From: Magnetospirillum gryphiswaldense MSR-1 v2
Lineage (GTDB): Bacteria; Pseudomonadota; Alphaproteobacteria; Rhodospirillales; Magnetospirillaceae
DNA length: 64,000 bases
Reading direction: 5' to 3'
NCBI RefSeq assembly: GCF_000513295.1
Contig: NC_023065.1
Location: 186,001 to 250,000, forward strand
Shown here: positions 34,865 through 44,433 of the stretch, piece after piece
How positions within the stretch are numbered: the first letter of the stretch is position 1
Layout: every line of letters starts with the position of its first letter
Program-made: the position numbers and the translations under genes
Notes under the pieces: model-generated
The model's input: only the letters and a program-made list of their open reading frames with translations
Databases searched by the model: none
Told to the model about the DNA's origin: nothing

Positions 34865-34996
34865 GGGAACCCCAAAACTGTGAATCGCGCAATGTCTTGG
34901 TTTAGCCCAAGGCGCCGTTCGTGGCTAGCCCCGTCAAATGCCTTCAATTTTATTAAAAAATATAGTAACCTATACTAATGTATAGAGGGGTGGTGC

Positions 34997-35614
34997 ATGG
35001 ATTACGTTCGCCAGCAGGATGTTTCGTGTCTGACTTTTCGTTTCAATGGCCGGCTGACCTTCCGCGATTCCGCCGCTTTCGAGGCGGTGACCGGCGAGAT
35101 CGCCGCCAGTTCGGTGCCGTGGATACGGTTTGATCTGTCCGGGCTGGAATACCTGGATTCCTACGGTATCGGTCTCTTTGCCCTGGCGCGCGATGCGGCT
35201 GAACAGGCCGGCGCCCGTCTGGAACTGGTCAATGTAAAAGGGCCGGTGGCTGATGTGCTGTACCGGATTTCCTTTGACTGCATCGTTTCCACGCCGCAAA
35301 TCGGCGATCTGCGTATTTCGACCATGCGCCGGACTGGCGCCGAGGCGCGGGTGGCCTTGGCCGGCAATTTCCGGGTGACCGACCAGGAACGCTTCTTGCC
35401 GATTATACAATCGGCCATATCCGATGATTTCAGCCGGCTGATCATCGATCTCGGACAGTTGACCTTCATCGATTCCATCGGCATTTCCCTGATCATGACC
35501 GCCGCCGACGAAGCGCGTAAAGTCGGCAAGGAAGTGATGCTGGGCAACCCGCAAGGCAGTGTGCGTGACCTGTTGCGGCTGACGGCGGTGGATACCGTGG
35601 TGCAGGTGGTTTAG
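34997..35614 (+). CDS. Tandem STAS-domain protein (anti-sigma-antagonist-like)
   Basis: 205 residues made of two STAS domains in tandem. Each has the phospho-acceptor motif: YLDSYGIGL (Ser55) and FIDSIGISL (Ser160). In partner-switching systems such serines are phosphorylated by a HATPase-type anti-sigma kinase and dephosphorylated by a PP2C phosphatase; neither partner is encoded in the window. GAGGGG precedes the ATG, and an AT-rich upstream stretch with repeated TATAG/TATAC probably holds the promoter. Its last 4 nt overlap the convergent hybrid kinase. Confidence 0.85.
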   Translation: MDYVRQQDVSCLTFRFNGRLTFRDSAAFEAVTGEIAASSVPWIRFDLSGLEYLDSYGIGLFALARDAAEQAGARLELVNVKGPVADVLYRISFDCIVSTPQIGDLRISTMRRTGAEARVALAGNFRVTDQERFLPIIQSAISDDFSRLIIDLGQLTFIDSIGISLIMTAADEARKVGKEVMLGNPQGSVRDLLRLTAVDTVVQVV

Positions 35615-38079
35615 CTTCTGATTTCGCCCAGTTGATGCAGGATCTTGCGGAATTCGCCGATATCCAGCGGCTTGCGCAGATAGCGCAGGAACCCCGCCTT
35701 CATGCCGGTGCGGATGGTGTCGGGCATGACGTCGGCGGACAAGGCGATGACCGGGATGTGCCGCAACGCGGCATCGGCCTTCATGCGCGCCACCGCCTCG
35801 ATACCGTTCATGCCGGGCAGGTTGATGTCCATGATCACCAGTCCGGGCAGGTGGGTGTGGGCCAGTTCCAGCCCTTCCTCGGCATTGCTGGCGGTCAGCA
35901 AGGTGCAGGCGCAGCAATGATCCTGGGCGATCACCTCTTGCATCAACTCGACGTTGGACGGGTTGTCTTCGATGTACAACACGGTCATGCGGCAGGGAAT
36001 GCTGGTGGTGGTGATGTTGGTGACGGCAGGCGGGGGGACGACGGGTTGGCTGGCGGCGCGCGGGATTTCCAGCCAGAAGGTGGTGCCCAGGTTTTCCTGG
36101 GTGAAAAAGCCGATTTGTCCGCCCATGGCTTCGACCAGCATCTTGGTGATGGTCAGCCCGATACCGGTGCCCTCCACCGTCGAGGCCTCGGCGCCTAAGC
36201 GGGCGAAGGGCTGGAACACCTCGGTCCGGCGTTTTTCCGGAATGCCGATGCCGGTGTCGCTGACGGCGATACGCACCGGCCCGGTTTCGCCGTGGCTGAT
36301 GGAAAAGCGGACGGTGCCGCCGGTGCGGTTGTATTTGACTGCGTTGCTGGCCAGATTGATCAAGGCCTGCTTCAGGCGGGTGAAGTCGGCTTCCACCGCC
36401 GGGGCGCCGCGCCCGGAAATCTCGTCGATTAGGGTTACCTTGCGCCGTTCGGCGGTGGCGGCGATCATCGGAAGGATCTCGGCCATCACCTGATCGGGCT
36501 CGACCCGCTCGAACGACAGCGACAGGCGACCGGCCTCGATGCGGGCCATGTCCAAGATGTCGTTGACCAGACTCAGCAGATGGTTGCCGCTTTTCAGGAT
36601 GCTGTCGGCATAAAAGCGTTGCCGTTCACCCAAGGAATCATTGTCGGCGTTGGTGAGCAATTGGGCGAAGCCCAAGATGGCGTTCATGGGCGTGCGCAAT
36701 TCGTGGCTCATGGACGACAGGAATTCGGATTTGGCCAGGCTGGCGGCTTCGGCCATGCGCTTGGCTTCGCGCAATTCCTCCTCGCCGTCGCGGCGACTGG
36801 TGGCGTCTTCCTCGACGGCGACGAAATGGGTGATGACGCCGCTGTCGTCGGTCACCGGTGAAATGGTCGCCGATACCCAAAGCGGCGTGCCGTCCTTACG
36901 CTGGTTGCAGAACATGCCGGTCCAGCTCCGGCAGGCCAGGATGGTCGACCACAGACCGGTGGCTGGTGGCGACAATTCTGGGTGGCGCAGCATGGACGGG
37001 CGCTTGCCGATGATGTCGTCGAGATCGTAGCCGGTGGCTTTGACGAAAGCCGGGTTGACGTATTCCATCAATCCGTGGGCATCGGTGATCAGCACCATGG
37101 AGCCGGAATATTCCAAGGCGTTGCGCAGCACCCTGGCCAGTTTCTCGTGTTCCTGGCGTTCGCGGATTTCAGCGTTGAGGACGGCGCTCTGGCTGCGCAC
37201 TTCTTGCTGCAACGATGCGTTGGCGTCGTCCAATTGCCCCAGCAAGGTCCATTGGCGGTGGCCGGAATACAATGACGTGGCGGTCATCACCAGCATCAGC
37301 ACGCCCAGCATCCCGGCCTCGCGCCACCAATCGATGAAGTAGTCGGACATGGGGCCGGCCACCGCCACCCGCAGCGGCAATCCTTGCACCGGGGCCGAGG
37401 TCACCAGATAATCAACGCCGTCGAAGGTGGCGGCAACCAGCCGTTCGGCGCCGCCGCGCAAGACCTTGGCCGGCAATTGTCCGGCGACGTTCTGGCCGAT
37501 CTGGTCGGCCCGCCACGGTGCCACGGTGATGATGGTGCCATCGTCGCGGATGATCCAGGCCATGCCATCGGGTTTGACCCGGGCCTGTTCCAGCGGTCGC
37601 TGCACTTCATCGACCGACAGCATGCGCACCAATCCGACCTGAGTGCTATCAGCAGGGTTGGCGCGGCGTAGCGACAGCGGCCATTGCGGCGCGCCGGTCA
37701 GGCTGCTGATGATCGGGGTGCCGGGAAAGAGTCCGCCTTCCTCCAACTGGGCGAGCACACGAGCATAGTCGCGGTCCGAGACATCGGCGCCCTGGTTGAG
37801 GCCCGGCTGGACCTGCTGCATTTTGCTGTCGATGACCTGAGCGATGCGGGCGGCGCCGGCCAGATTGTCCTGACGCATGCCGGAAGCGGCGAATTCATAA
37901 ATCTTGCTGACCGACATGGACGAAGCCCGCGCCAGCGCCCCCAGCGATGCCTGGGCCGAGCTTTGTTTGTTGTCGTATTCCCATACCAGCCAGACCAAGC
38001 CGCCCAGCAGCACCGCCAAGTTCATGGCGATCACTGGAACAATGGCCTGAAGCCGGGCGTTGCGCAGGGACAGCAGCAT
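35611..38079 (-). CDS. Hybrid sensor histidine kinase (periplasmic sensor-PAS-HisKA-HATPase-REC)
   Basis: 822 residues. Two membrane helices (about 12-33 and near 255-275) bracket a ~220-residue periplasmic sensor with a Cache-like layout. Then a coiled coil, a PAS domain (SGSMVLITDAHGLMEYVNPAF) with PAC, the HisKA box MSHELRTPMNAILG, HATPase motifs (NLASNAVKYNRTG, DTGIGIP, GTGIGLTITKMLVEAMGG) and a C-terminal receiver (LYIEDNPSN, phospho-acceptor Asp in LVIMDINLPGMNG, ALSADVM, RKPLDIGEF). All catalytic residues are present. No cognate output regulator is adjacent, so phosphotransfer to a distant partner is likely. It is divergent from the next hybrid kinase. Confidence 0.92.
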   Translation of the reverse strand: MLLSLRNARLQAIVPVIAMNLAVLLGGLVWLVWEYDNKQSSAQASLGALARASSMSVSKIYEFAASGMRQDNLAGAARIAQVIDSKMQQVQPGLNQGADVSDRDYARVLAQLEEGGLFPGTPIISSLTGAPQWPLSLRRANPADSTQVGLVRMLSVDEVQRPLEQARVKPDGMAWIIRDDGTIITVAPWRADQIGQNVAGQLPAKVLRGGAERLVAATFDGVDYLVTSAPVQGLPLRVAVAGPMSDYFIDWWREAGMLGVLMLVMTATSLYSGHRQWTLLGQLDDANASLQQEVRSQSAVLNAEIRERQEHEKLARVLRNALEYSGSMVLITDAHGLMEYVNPAFVKATGYDLDDIIGKRPSMLRHPELSPPATGLWSTILACRSWTGMFCNQRKDGTPLWVSATISPVTDDSGVITHFVAVEEDATSRRDGEEELREAKRMAEAASLAKSEFLSSMSHELRTPMNAILGFAQLLTNADNDSLGERQRFYADSILKSGNHLLSLVNDILDMARIEAGRLSLSFERVEPDQVMAEILPMIAATAERRKVTLIDEISGRGAPAVEADFTRLKQALINLASNAVKYNRTGGTVRFSISHGETGPVRIAVSDTGIGIPEKRRTEVFQPFARLGAEASTVEGTGIGLTITKMLVEAMGGQIGFFTQENLGTTFWLEIPRAASQPVVPPPAVTNITTTSIPCRMTVLYIEDNPSNVELMQEVIAQDHCCACTLLTASNAEEGLELAHTHLPGLVIMDINLPGMNGIEAVARMKADAALRHIPVIALSADVMPDTIRTGMKAGFLRYLRKPLDIGEFRKILHQLGEIRS

Positions 38080-38233
38080 AGCGGAGACCTTAACACAGCT
38101 CAGACGATCGCTCTCCGACCAAAGGCGGAGGTATCTGTTACATAGTGCTTAACCTTCCCACTTCATCTTTACAATGTCCGATTTTTGGTTCGGACTATGC
38201 GCCACACTCATTTCACCGTGTTTTGCTTCCGCC

Positions 38234-40714
38234 ATGTCAGATAACTTGCCATCCCAATCCGTTGCCACCGTCCGCGCGTTAAGCGGGCGTGCGACGGCTT
38301 TGGCTTTGGGGCTGGCGGTTCTGCTGGCGTTGGCGTTGGCCACCTTGCTCGCCAGCGTGTCGACCCTGGACGAAGAAGCAGAGGTGCTGGAACTGGTCGG
38401 CGGTCAGCGAATGATGGCGCAGCGCGCCGCCTTGCTGGCGGAAAAGCTGGAGCGACCAGGGGAAACGGCGCTATCGCGGCAACGCTATCGCAACGAATTG
38501 GAGCACGTGGCCGAGCGCTTGCGTGACGAGGCGCGCAAGGTGATCGAGCATCCCGACGTGCCGCCGGAGGTGGTCATCTTGTATGCCACCGCCTGGGACG
38601 CGGAAGCCGGGGTGATGGCGCGGTTCCATTCCGCCGTTCAGGCGGTTTTGACCGGGCGTGGCGGCGTCGATGCGCTCAATCACCGCGAGGCCATGCTGTT
38701 CAACGAAGAGGTCGCCAGTCGTTATCGTCAGCACGTCGCTGACGAGGTCCGCCAGCTGAAATTGGTCTTGGGCGGCAGCTTCACCATCTTGCTGGGTGGA
38801 TTGCTTCTGCTGTTCGTGCTGGTGCTGCGTCCCGCCATCGCCATGGTCCGGCAGCAGATCAGCCGCCAGTCCGCCTTGGGCGAGGCCATCGTGCAAAGCG
38901 GCCATGGCGTCTTGCTGTTGGACGACCAGGGAACCATCGGCTTTGCCAATGCTTACGCGGAAAGCCTGACCGAGTACGGCGAGGGCGGCCTCACCGGTCT
39001 GGATCTGGGGCGTCTGCTGTTTTCCGCTTATGGCGACGATACCGCCGATATCATTCTGGAAACCGCCGCCCGCACCACCTGGCGCGGCGACGTCCGCATC
39101 GTGCGGCGGACCGGGGTAATGATCTGGGCGGAAATGGTGGTGACCGCCGCCGCGTCGGAAGGCGGTTATCTGGTCATCTTCTTCGACGCCACCGCCCGGC
39201 GCGAGGCCGAGGCCAAGCTGCGCCAAGCGCGGGAACGTCTTGCCGCCGCCATCGAGGCGGTGGATGACGGCTTCGCCCTCTACGATGCCGAGGAACGGCT
39301 GGTTCTGTGCAACCGCAAATACATTGCCCTGTTGCCGCAGTTGGAGCCGTGGCTGGTGCCCGGCACCTCCTTCGCCAGCCTGATCGTGCATAGCTGGAAA
39401 CTGGGATTGGTGGACAGCGAATTGGGGGCCGAGCAATACACCAATCTGCGGCTGGCCCAGTTCCGTGCCGGCCAGGGCCAGTGCGAATTGCGCCTGCGGG
39501 ACGGTCACATTTTGCGGGCCACCGACCGTCGCACCCCCGAAGGTGGGCGGGTGAGCGTGCTGGTCGACGTCACCACCCTCAACGCCAGCCGCGACCATCT
39601 GCGCCGCGCCCTCGAGCAGGCCGAGGCGGCCAATCGCAGCAAGAACGTCTTTCTGTCGTCCATGAGCCATGAACTGCGAACCCCGCTCAATGCCATCGTC
39701 GGTTTCGCCCAATTGCTGGAGGGTACGCCCGATGGCTCGTTCGGGCCGTCGCAGCGGCGTTCGGTCGGACATGTCCTGCGGGCCGGCAAATTGCTGGACG
39801 AACTGGTTCAGCAGGTGCTGGAACTGGCTGATCTGGAAAGCGGCAATGTGCATCTGCACCTGACGGATTTCGATCTGGCGGCGGTGGCCCTGGACGCCTG
39901 TTCTCGTCTGAAGGATCGCTTGCAAGAGGGCCCGCTGGAATTGCGGCAGACCGGGTGTGACAGCCCGGTGGGAGCCCATGGCGATGCACAGCGCATGGCC
40001 GAAATCACGGGCCATCTGCTGTCCAACGCCATCAAATACAACCGCCCCGGCGGCAGCATCGATCTGTCCATCGGCAAGATGGCGGGCAAGGTGCGGTTGA
40101 CGGTGCGCGACAGCGGCAACGGTATACCGCCGGACCTGCATGACCAGGTGTTTCAGCCGTTCAACCGGTTGGGCGGCGAAGGGGCGGCGGTGGAAGGAAC
40201 CGGCATCGGCCTGACCATCTGCCGCGCCCTGATCCAGCAGATGGGCGGAACCATCGGCTTTAGCAGCACGGTGGGGCAGGGCAGCACCTTTTGGGTGGAA
40301 CTGGCCGCCGCCCAGGGGGAAATGGATGCGCCTTTGGTGATCGGTCGCATATTGTACGTGCATTCATCGCACCGCCATCAGGCGTTGATGACGCAACTGA
40401 GCGCGGCTCATCCGGGTTTGACCGTTCAGACCGTTACCAGCCCCGAGCAGGCCGGACAATTGGCTTTGGCTGATCCGGGTTTCGGCCTGATCGTTGTCGA
40501 TGTCGCCGCCGCCATCGGCGAGGCGGCGCAATTGTGCCAAATCCTGCGCGGCAATCCGGCAACCCGTTTTATTCCGGTCATCGCTTTCAGCGACGAGGAG
40601 AGTGAGGGGGAAGCCAATCGTCTGACCGCCTTGGGTTTTGACGCCTCATTCGGGGCGCGGGCGGATATGGCCGAGATCAGCGCCCTGATCCGGCGCTATT
40701 GCCGGACATCCTGA
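38234..40714 (+). CDS. Histidine kinase with NarX/PilJ-type sensor, two PAS domains and degenerate receiver
   Basis: 826 residues from the ATG at 38234; an in-frame ATG at 38174 would add 20 residues but overlaps a possible -10 (TACAAT, 38170-38175). Neither has a clear ribosome site. Membrane helix near residues 23-43, then a helical periplasmic sensor with VGGQRMMAQRAALLAEKLE, like the P-box region of NarX/PilJ sensors, second helix near 195-215, two PAS regions, HisKA MSHELRTPLNAIVG, and HATPase motifs (LLSNAIKYNRPGG, RDSGNGIPP, GTGIGLTICRALIQQMGG). The C-terminal receiver-like domain has VHSSH where the acidic pair should be and no conserved lysine, so it is probably a pseudo-receiver. 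The NarX-like sensor near nas genes is suggestive of nitrate sensing but unproven. Confidence 0.85.
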   Translation: MSDNLPSQSVATVRALSGRATALALGLAVLLALALATLLASVSTLDEEAEVLELVGGQRMMAQRAALLAEKLERPGETALSRQRYRNELEHVAERLRDEARKVIEHPDVPPEVVILYATAWDAEAGVMARFHSAVQAVLTGRGGVDALNHREAMLFNEEVASRYRQHVADEVRQLKLVLGGSFTILLGGLLLLFVLVLRPAIAMVRQQISRQSALGEAIVQSGHGVLLLDDQGTIGFANAYAESLTEYGEGGLTGLDLGRLLFSAYGDDTADIILETAARTTWRGDVRIVRRTGVMIWAEMVVTAAASEGGYLVIFFDATARREAEAKLRQARERLAAAIEAVDDGFALYDAEERLVLCNRKYIALLPQLEPWLVPGTSFASLIVHSWKLGLVDSELGAEQYTNLRLAQFRAGQGQCELRLRDGHILRATDRRTPEGGRVSVLVDVTTLNASRDHLRRALEQAEAANRSKNVFLSSMSHELRTPLNAIVGFAQLLEGTPDGSFGPSQRRSVGHVLRAGKLLDELVQQVLELADLESGNVHLHLTDFDLAAVALDACSRLKDRLQEGPLELRQTGCDSPVGAHGDAQRMAEITGHLLSNAIKYNRPGGSIDLSIGKMAGKVRLTVRDSGNGIPPDLHDQVFQPFNRLGGEGAAVEGTGIGLTICRALIQQMGGTIGFSSTVGQGSTFWVELAAAQGEMDAPLVIGRILYVHSSHRHQALMTQLSAAHPGLTVQTVTSPEQAGQLALADPGFGLIVVDVAAAIGEAAQLCQILRGNPATRFIPVIAFSDEESEGEANRLTALGFDASFGARADMAEISALIRRYCRTS

Positions 40715-41151
40715 TTTCCGGCCAAACAAATCATCGTCGCCAGCATGGAGGCGATCAGCGTGCGTTTGCCGTCATTATCGGCCCACACATCGGATCGCAC
40801 CACGGTCAGGGTGCGACCGGGCTTCAGCACCTCGGCCCGGGCGGTGAAGAACTGACCGGCGGCGGGGTTCATCAGGTTGATCTTGAACTCGGTGGACAAC
40901 ACCTCGGCCCCCGGCGGCATCAGCGATAGCGCCGCATAGCCGGCGGCGGTATCGGCCAAGGTGGTGGTGATGCCGGCATGGACGAAGCCGTGCTGCTGGC
41001 ACAGATCGTCGCGCTTGTTCATGCTGATCTCACACTGTCCCGCCTCGATCAGCGTCAGCCGGGCGCCGATGGTGCGCATCAGCGCCTGCTTGGCGAAATC
41101 GGCGGTGACCCGGCTGTGGAAATCGGGGTCTTTTGGGGTGAAAGCGGTCAT
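40696..41151 (-). CDS. PaaI-like hotdog-fold thioesterase
   Basis: 151 residues from the ATG at 41151. The hotdog signature QHGFVHAGITTTLADTAAGYAALSL (residues about 53-77) matches PaaI/YbgC-type acyl-CoA thioesterases, with the usual HG and the later NLMNPAAGQFFTARAEVLKPGRT. It probably hydrolyses an acyl-CoA in the cytoplasm; specificity cannot be read. Its 3' end overlaps the convergent kinase gene by 19 nt. Confidence 0.85.
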   Translation of the reverse strand: MTAFTPKDPDFHSRVTADFAKQALMRTIGARLTLIEAGQCEISMNKRDDLCQQHGFVHAGITTTLADTAAGYAALSLMPPGAEVLSTEFKINLMNPAAGQFFTARAEVLKPGRTLTVVRSDVWADNDGKRTLIASMLATMICLAGNQDVRQ

Positions 41152-41175
41152 GGCATTGTCTCCAGCCCACCTCCC

Positions 41176-41259
41176 CGTCATACCCGCGCAGGCGGGTATC
41201 CAGGAGTCGCGGAAATATCGGCGGTGCGCCCCTGGACTCCCGCCTGCGCTGGAGTGACG
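41176..41259. repeat. REP-like imperfect inverted repeat
   Basis: CGTCATACCCGCGCAGGCGGG plus ATCCAGG-type sequence at 41176-41204 is repeated inverted at 41231-41259. Elements of this form (CGTCATNCCCGCG...GGAATCCAG) are dispersed in many proteobacteria as non-coding palindromic repeats. It lies between the thioesterase and usp genes. Confidence 0.7.
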
Positions 41260-41285
41260 AAGGAAAAAAGGGGGTTTTCCGCAGC

Positions 41286-42089
41286 CTAATGACTCATCAG
41301 CACCGGCAAGGTCATGTGCTTGAGTACATAGCGGGTGCCGGAGCCGCGCAGGCGCGACAGACCGTATTGACCATGGGCGCCCATGACCAACAGATCGGCG
41401 CCCAGATCGAAGCTGCGTGACAACAGCATGTCCATCTTGCCGATTTCCTCGTCGGGCAGGAACTCGCCGTCGCAGGCGATGCCCTGCTTGGTCAGGTGGT
41501 CGAGGATGTTGACCGGCGGCATGGATTGGGCGGCACCGCTGTCGTCGTGGGCGCGCATGGACAGCACCGATACCGTCTTGGCCTGCTTCAGCAAATCGAG
41601 CGAATCGTGCACGGCACGGGTGGCCTCGCGCCCGGCGTTCCAGGCGATGACGATGCGATGGGCGACCGAGCTGTAAGTGCCCAGATAGGGCAGCACCAGC
41701 ACCGGGCGACCGCAATTGAGCACCGTCTGTTCGACCATGTCGTCGGGGGTGGTGGCGTCCTTGGAATCGTTCTGGCCCAGCACCACCAGATCGAAATAGC
41801 GCGAACAGAACATGATTTCGGCGGAAACGAAGTTCGATTCGCCATGGGGCAAGGCCCAGAACCGGGTTTCCACCCCCTTGGTCAGGGTATTGAACAGGAT
41901 TTCACCCTCGGCTTGCGCCTTTTTCAGCGATTCGCTGGCCATGCGGGCCACCGCGGCGGTGCGGTGGCTGTCCACTTGCGCGAACAGGCCGGTCAGGCGG
42001 GCGCCGTAACGTTTGGCCAGATCGACGGCGACTTCGATGCGCATGCGGGCGCGTTCGCCGGAATCCACGTGAACCAGAATGTCCTTCAT
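41286..42089 (-). CDS. Universal stress protein, tandem UspA domains
   Basis: 267 residues with two Usp domains. The first (MKDILVHVDSGERARMRIEVA...) is degenerate; the second ends with an intact nucleotide-binding motif G-xx-G-x9-G-S (MGAHGQYGLSRLRGSGTRYV), so it likely binds ATP. Function in stress or persistence is inferred from family only. GGAGA precedes the ATG. It lies 13 nt downstream of an acyl-CoA dehydrogenase gene on the same strand and may be co-transcribed. Confidence 0.88.
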   Translation of the reverse strand: MKDILVHVDSGERARMRIEVAVDLAKRYGARLTGLFAQVDSHRTAAVARMASESLKKAQAEGEILFNTLTKGVETRFWALPHGESNFVSAEIMFCSRYFDLVVLGQNDSKDATTPDDMVEQTVLNCGRPVLVLPYLGTYSSVAHRIVIAWNAGREATRAVHDSLDLLKQAKTVSVLSMRAHDDSGAAQSMPPVNILDHLTKQGIACDGEFLPDEEIGKMDMLLSRSFDLGADLLVMGAHGQYGLSRLRGSGTRYVLKHMTLPVLMSH

Positions 42090-42102
42090 GTTCTTTTCTC
42101 CG

Positions 42103-43245
42103 TTAGCCCGCTTCCGCCGTAAGCGCCCGAGCGATCACCAGACGTTGGATGTCGCTGGTCCCTTCGTAAATCTGACAAACCCGGACGTCGCGGTAAATCC
42201 TTTCCACCGGAAAATCGGCCAGATAGCCGTATCCGCCGTGAATCTGGATGGCGTCCGAACACACTTTTTCCGCCGTTTCGCTGGCCAGCAATTTGGCCAT
42301 GGACGCTTCCTTCAGGCAAGGCAGGCCGGCGTCGCGTAAGGTCGCCACGTGCAGCACCAAGTGCCGCGCCGCTTCCAGCCGGGTGGCCATGTCGGCCAGA
42401 CGGAAGGCCACCGCCTGATGTTCGATGATCGCCTTGCCGAATTGCCGGCGTTCCTGGGCATAGCGGATGGCGTGGTCGAGGGCGGCGCTTGCCATGCCCA
42501 CCGATTGGGCGGCGATGCCCAGACGCCCGCCTTCCAGGTTGGCCAGCGCGATCTTCAACCCTTCGCCTTCCGCCCCCAGCCGGTTTTCGGCGGGGATGCG
42601 CAGGTCTTCCAGGATGATCTGGCAGGTATCGGAAGCATGCTGGCCCAGCTTGTCCTCGACCCGGGCCACCACCCAGCCGGGGCTGTCGGTGGGGACGATG
42701 AAGGCGGACAGGCCTTTCTTGCCGGCGCTGGAATCGGTGACGGCGAAGACGATGGCGACACGGGCGTTACGGCCCGAGGTGATGAACTGCTTGGTGCCGT
42801 TCAGCACATAGAAATCACCGTCGCGCACGGCGCGGGTCTTGATGGAGCCAGCGTCCGACCCGGCCTCGGGTTCGGTCAGGCAGAAGCAGCCGATCCATTC
42901 GCCCCGCGCCATGGGGCGCAGATAGGTGTCTTTTTGCGCCTCGGTGCCGAATTTCAGGATGGGCATGCAGCCGACCGAATTATGCACGCTCATGATGGTC
43001 GACGTCGCCCCTTCGCCGGCGGCGATTTCCATCAAGGCCAGGGCATAAGAGACATAATCGGTGCCGGCGCCGTCATATTCGGTCGGCACCACCATGCCCA
43101 TAAAGCCCAATTCCCCCATCTCGGCCAGTTCCGCCGCCGGGAAGGCGTGCTCGCGGTCACGCCTCTCGGCGCCGGGCGCCAGCCGCTCGCGGGCGAAGGC
43201 CCGCGCGGTATCGCGGATCAGGCTCTGTTCCTCGGTCAGGATCAT
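42103..43245 (-). CDS. Short-chain acyl-CoA dehydrogenase
   Basis: 380 residues, full-length acyl-CoA dehydrogenase. FAD/substrate motifs [20 protein letters not shown] and [16 protein letters not shown]; catalytic glutamate in [18 protein letters not shown], the position of short-chain (butyryl-CoA type) enzymes. It oxidises a short acyl-CoA to the 2-enoyl form, passing electrons to ETF. It overlaps the upstream thiolase gene by 4 nt (ATGA), making translational coupling likely. Confidence 0.9.
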   Translation of the reverse strand: MILTEEQSLIRDTARAFARERLAPGAERRDREHAFPAAELAEMGELGFMGMVVPTEYDGAGTDYVSYALALMEIAAGEGATSTIMSVHNSVGCMPILKFGTEAQKDTYLRPMARGEWIGCFCLTEPEAGSDAGSIKTRAVRDGDFYVLNGTKQFITSGRNARVAIVFAVTDSSAGKKGLSAFIVPTDSPGWVVARVEDKLGQHASDTCQIILEDLRIPAENRLGAEGEGLKIALANLEGGRLGIAAQSVGMASAALDHAIRYAQERRQFGKAIIEHQAVAFRLADMATRLEAARHLVLHVATLRDAGLPCLKEASMAKLLASETAEKVCSDAIQIHGGYGYLADFPVERIYRDVRVCQIYEGTSDIQRLVIARALTAEAG

Positions 43246-44420
43246 GCCAGCCGCTCCACCGCCAGGGCGGTGGCTTCACCGCCGCCGATGCACAAGCTGG
43301 CGACACCGCGCTTCAGGTCGTATTTCTGCAACGCCGCCAGCAAGGTGACGATGATCCTGGCCCCCGAGGCGCCGATGGGGTGACCCAGTGCGCAGGCGCC
43401 GCCATGGATATTGACCTTGTCGTGCGGCAAATCCAGATCGCGCATGGCCGCCATGGTGACCACGGCGAAGGCTTCGTTGACTTCGTACAGATCGACGTCG
43501 CCGGTCTTCCACGCCAGCTTGTCCAGCAGGTTGCGCATGGCGAAGACCGGGGCGGTGGTGAAAAGATTGGGGGCGTGGGCATAGGTGGCATGGCCGCGAA
43601 TGGCGGCCAAGGGCGTCAGGCCGCGCTTTTCCGCCTCCGACAGCCGCATCATCACCAGGGCGGCGCCGCCATCGGAAATGGACGACGAATTGGCCGCCGT
43701 CACCGTGCCGCCTTCGCGGAAAGCGGGTTTGAGGCCGGGGATCTTGTCGGGCTGGGCCTTGCGCGGCTGCTCGTCCTCGGCCAGCACGGTTTCGCCCTTG
43801 CGGGTCTTGATGGTCAAGGGCGCGATCTCGGCCGCCAGATTTTCCGCTTTGCAGGCGCGTTCCAGCGAGGCGAGGGCGAAATTGTCCTGGGCCTCGCGGG
43901 TGAACTGATAGCTTTGGGCGCATTCCTCGGCGAAGGTGCCCATCAGCCGGCCCTTGTCATAGGCGTCTTCCAGCCCGTCGAGGAACATGTGGTCCATCAC
44001 CCGGCCATGGCCCATGCGATAGCCGCCGCGGGCCTTGTCCAGCAGGTAAGGGGCGTTGGTCATGCTTTCCATGCCGCCGGCCACCATCACACGGTTGGTG
44101 CCGGCGATCAGCATGTCGTGGGCGAACATGGCCGCCTTCATGCCCGACCCGCACATCTTGTTGATGGTGGTCGCCCCTGCCGCATCGGGAATGCCGGCGC
44201 CGCGCGACGCCTGCCGGGCCGGGGCCTGGCCCTGGCCGGCGGGCAGGACGCAGCCCATGATCACCTCTTCCACCTGATCGGCGGCGACATTGGCGCGGGT
44301 GAGCGCCGCCTTGATGGCGTGGGCGCCCAATTGGCTGGCGGTCAGGCCCGACAATTCACCCTGAAAACCGCCCATGGGGGTGCGGGCGGAACCGACGATG
44401 ACGATAGGATCGGTGGTCAT
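43242..44420 (-). CDS. Acetyl-CoA acetyltransferase (thiolase)
   Basis: 392 residues from the ATG at 44420 (AGAGGG upstream), the standard length. Catalytic Cys in [18 protein letters not shown], active-site His in [17 protein letters not shown] and second Cys in [16 protein letters not shown] are all present. It condenses or cleaves acetoacetyl-CoA or a longer 3-ketoacyl-CoA. Operon partners are an acyl-CoA dehydrogenase downstream and an aldehyde dehydrogenase upstream, favouring a degradative role. Confidence 0.92.
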   Translation of the reverse strand: MTTDPIVIVGSARTPMGGFQGELSGLTASQLGAHAIKAALTRANVAADQVEEVIMGCVLPAGQGQAPARQASRGAGIPDAAGATTINKMCGSGMKAAMFAHDMLIAGTNRVMVAGGMESMTNAPYLLDKARGGYRMGHGRVMDHMFLDGLEDAYDKGRLMGTFAEECAQSYQFTREAQDNFALASLERACKAENLAAEIAPLTIKTRKGETVLAEDEQPRKAQPDKIPGLKPAFREGGTVTAANSSSISDGGAALVMMRLSEAEKRGLTPLAAIRGHATYAHAPNLFTTAPVFAMRNLLDKLAWKTGDVDLYEVNEAFAVVTMAAMRDLDLPHDKVNIHGGACALGHPIGASGARIIVTLLAALQKYDLKRGVASLCIGGGEATALAVERLA

Positions 44421-44433
44421 GGACTGCCCTCTT

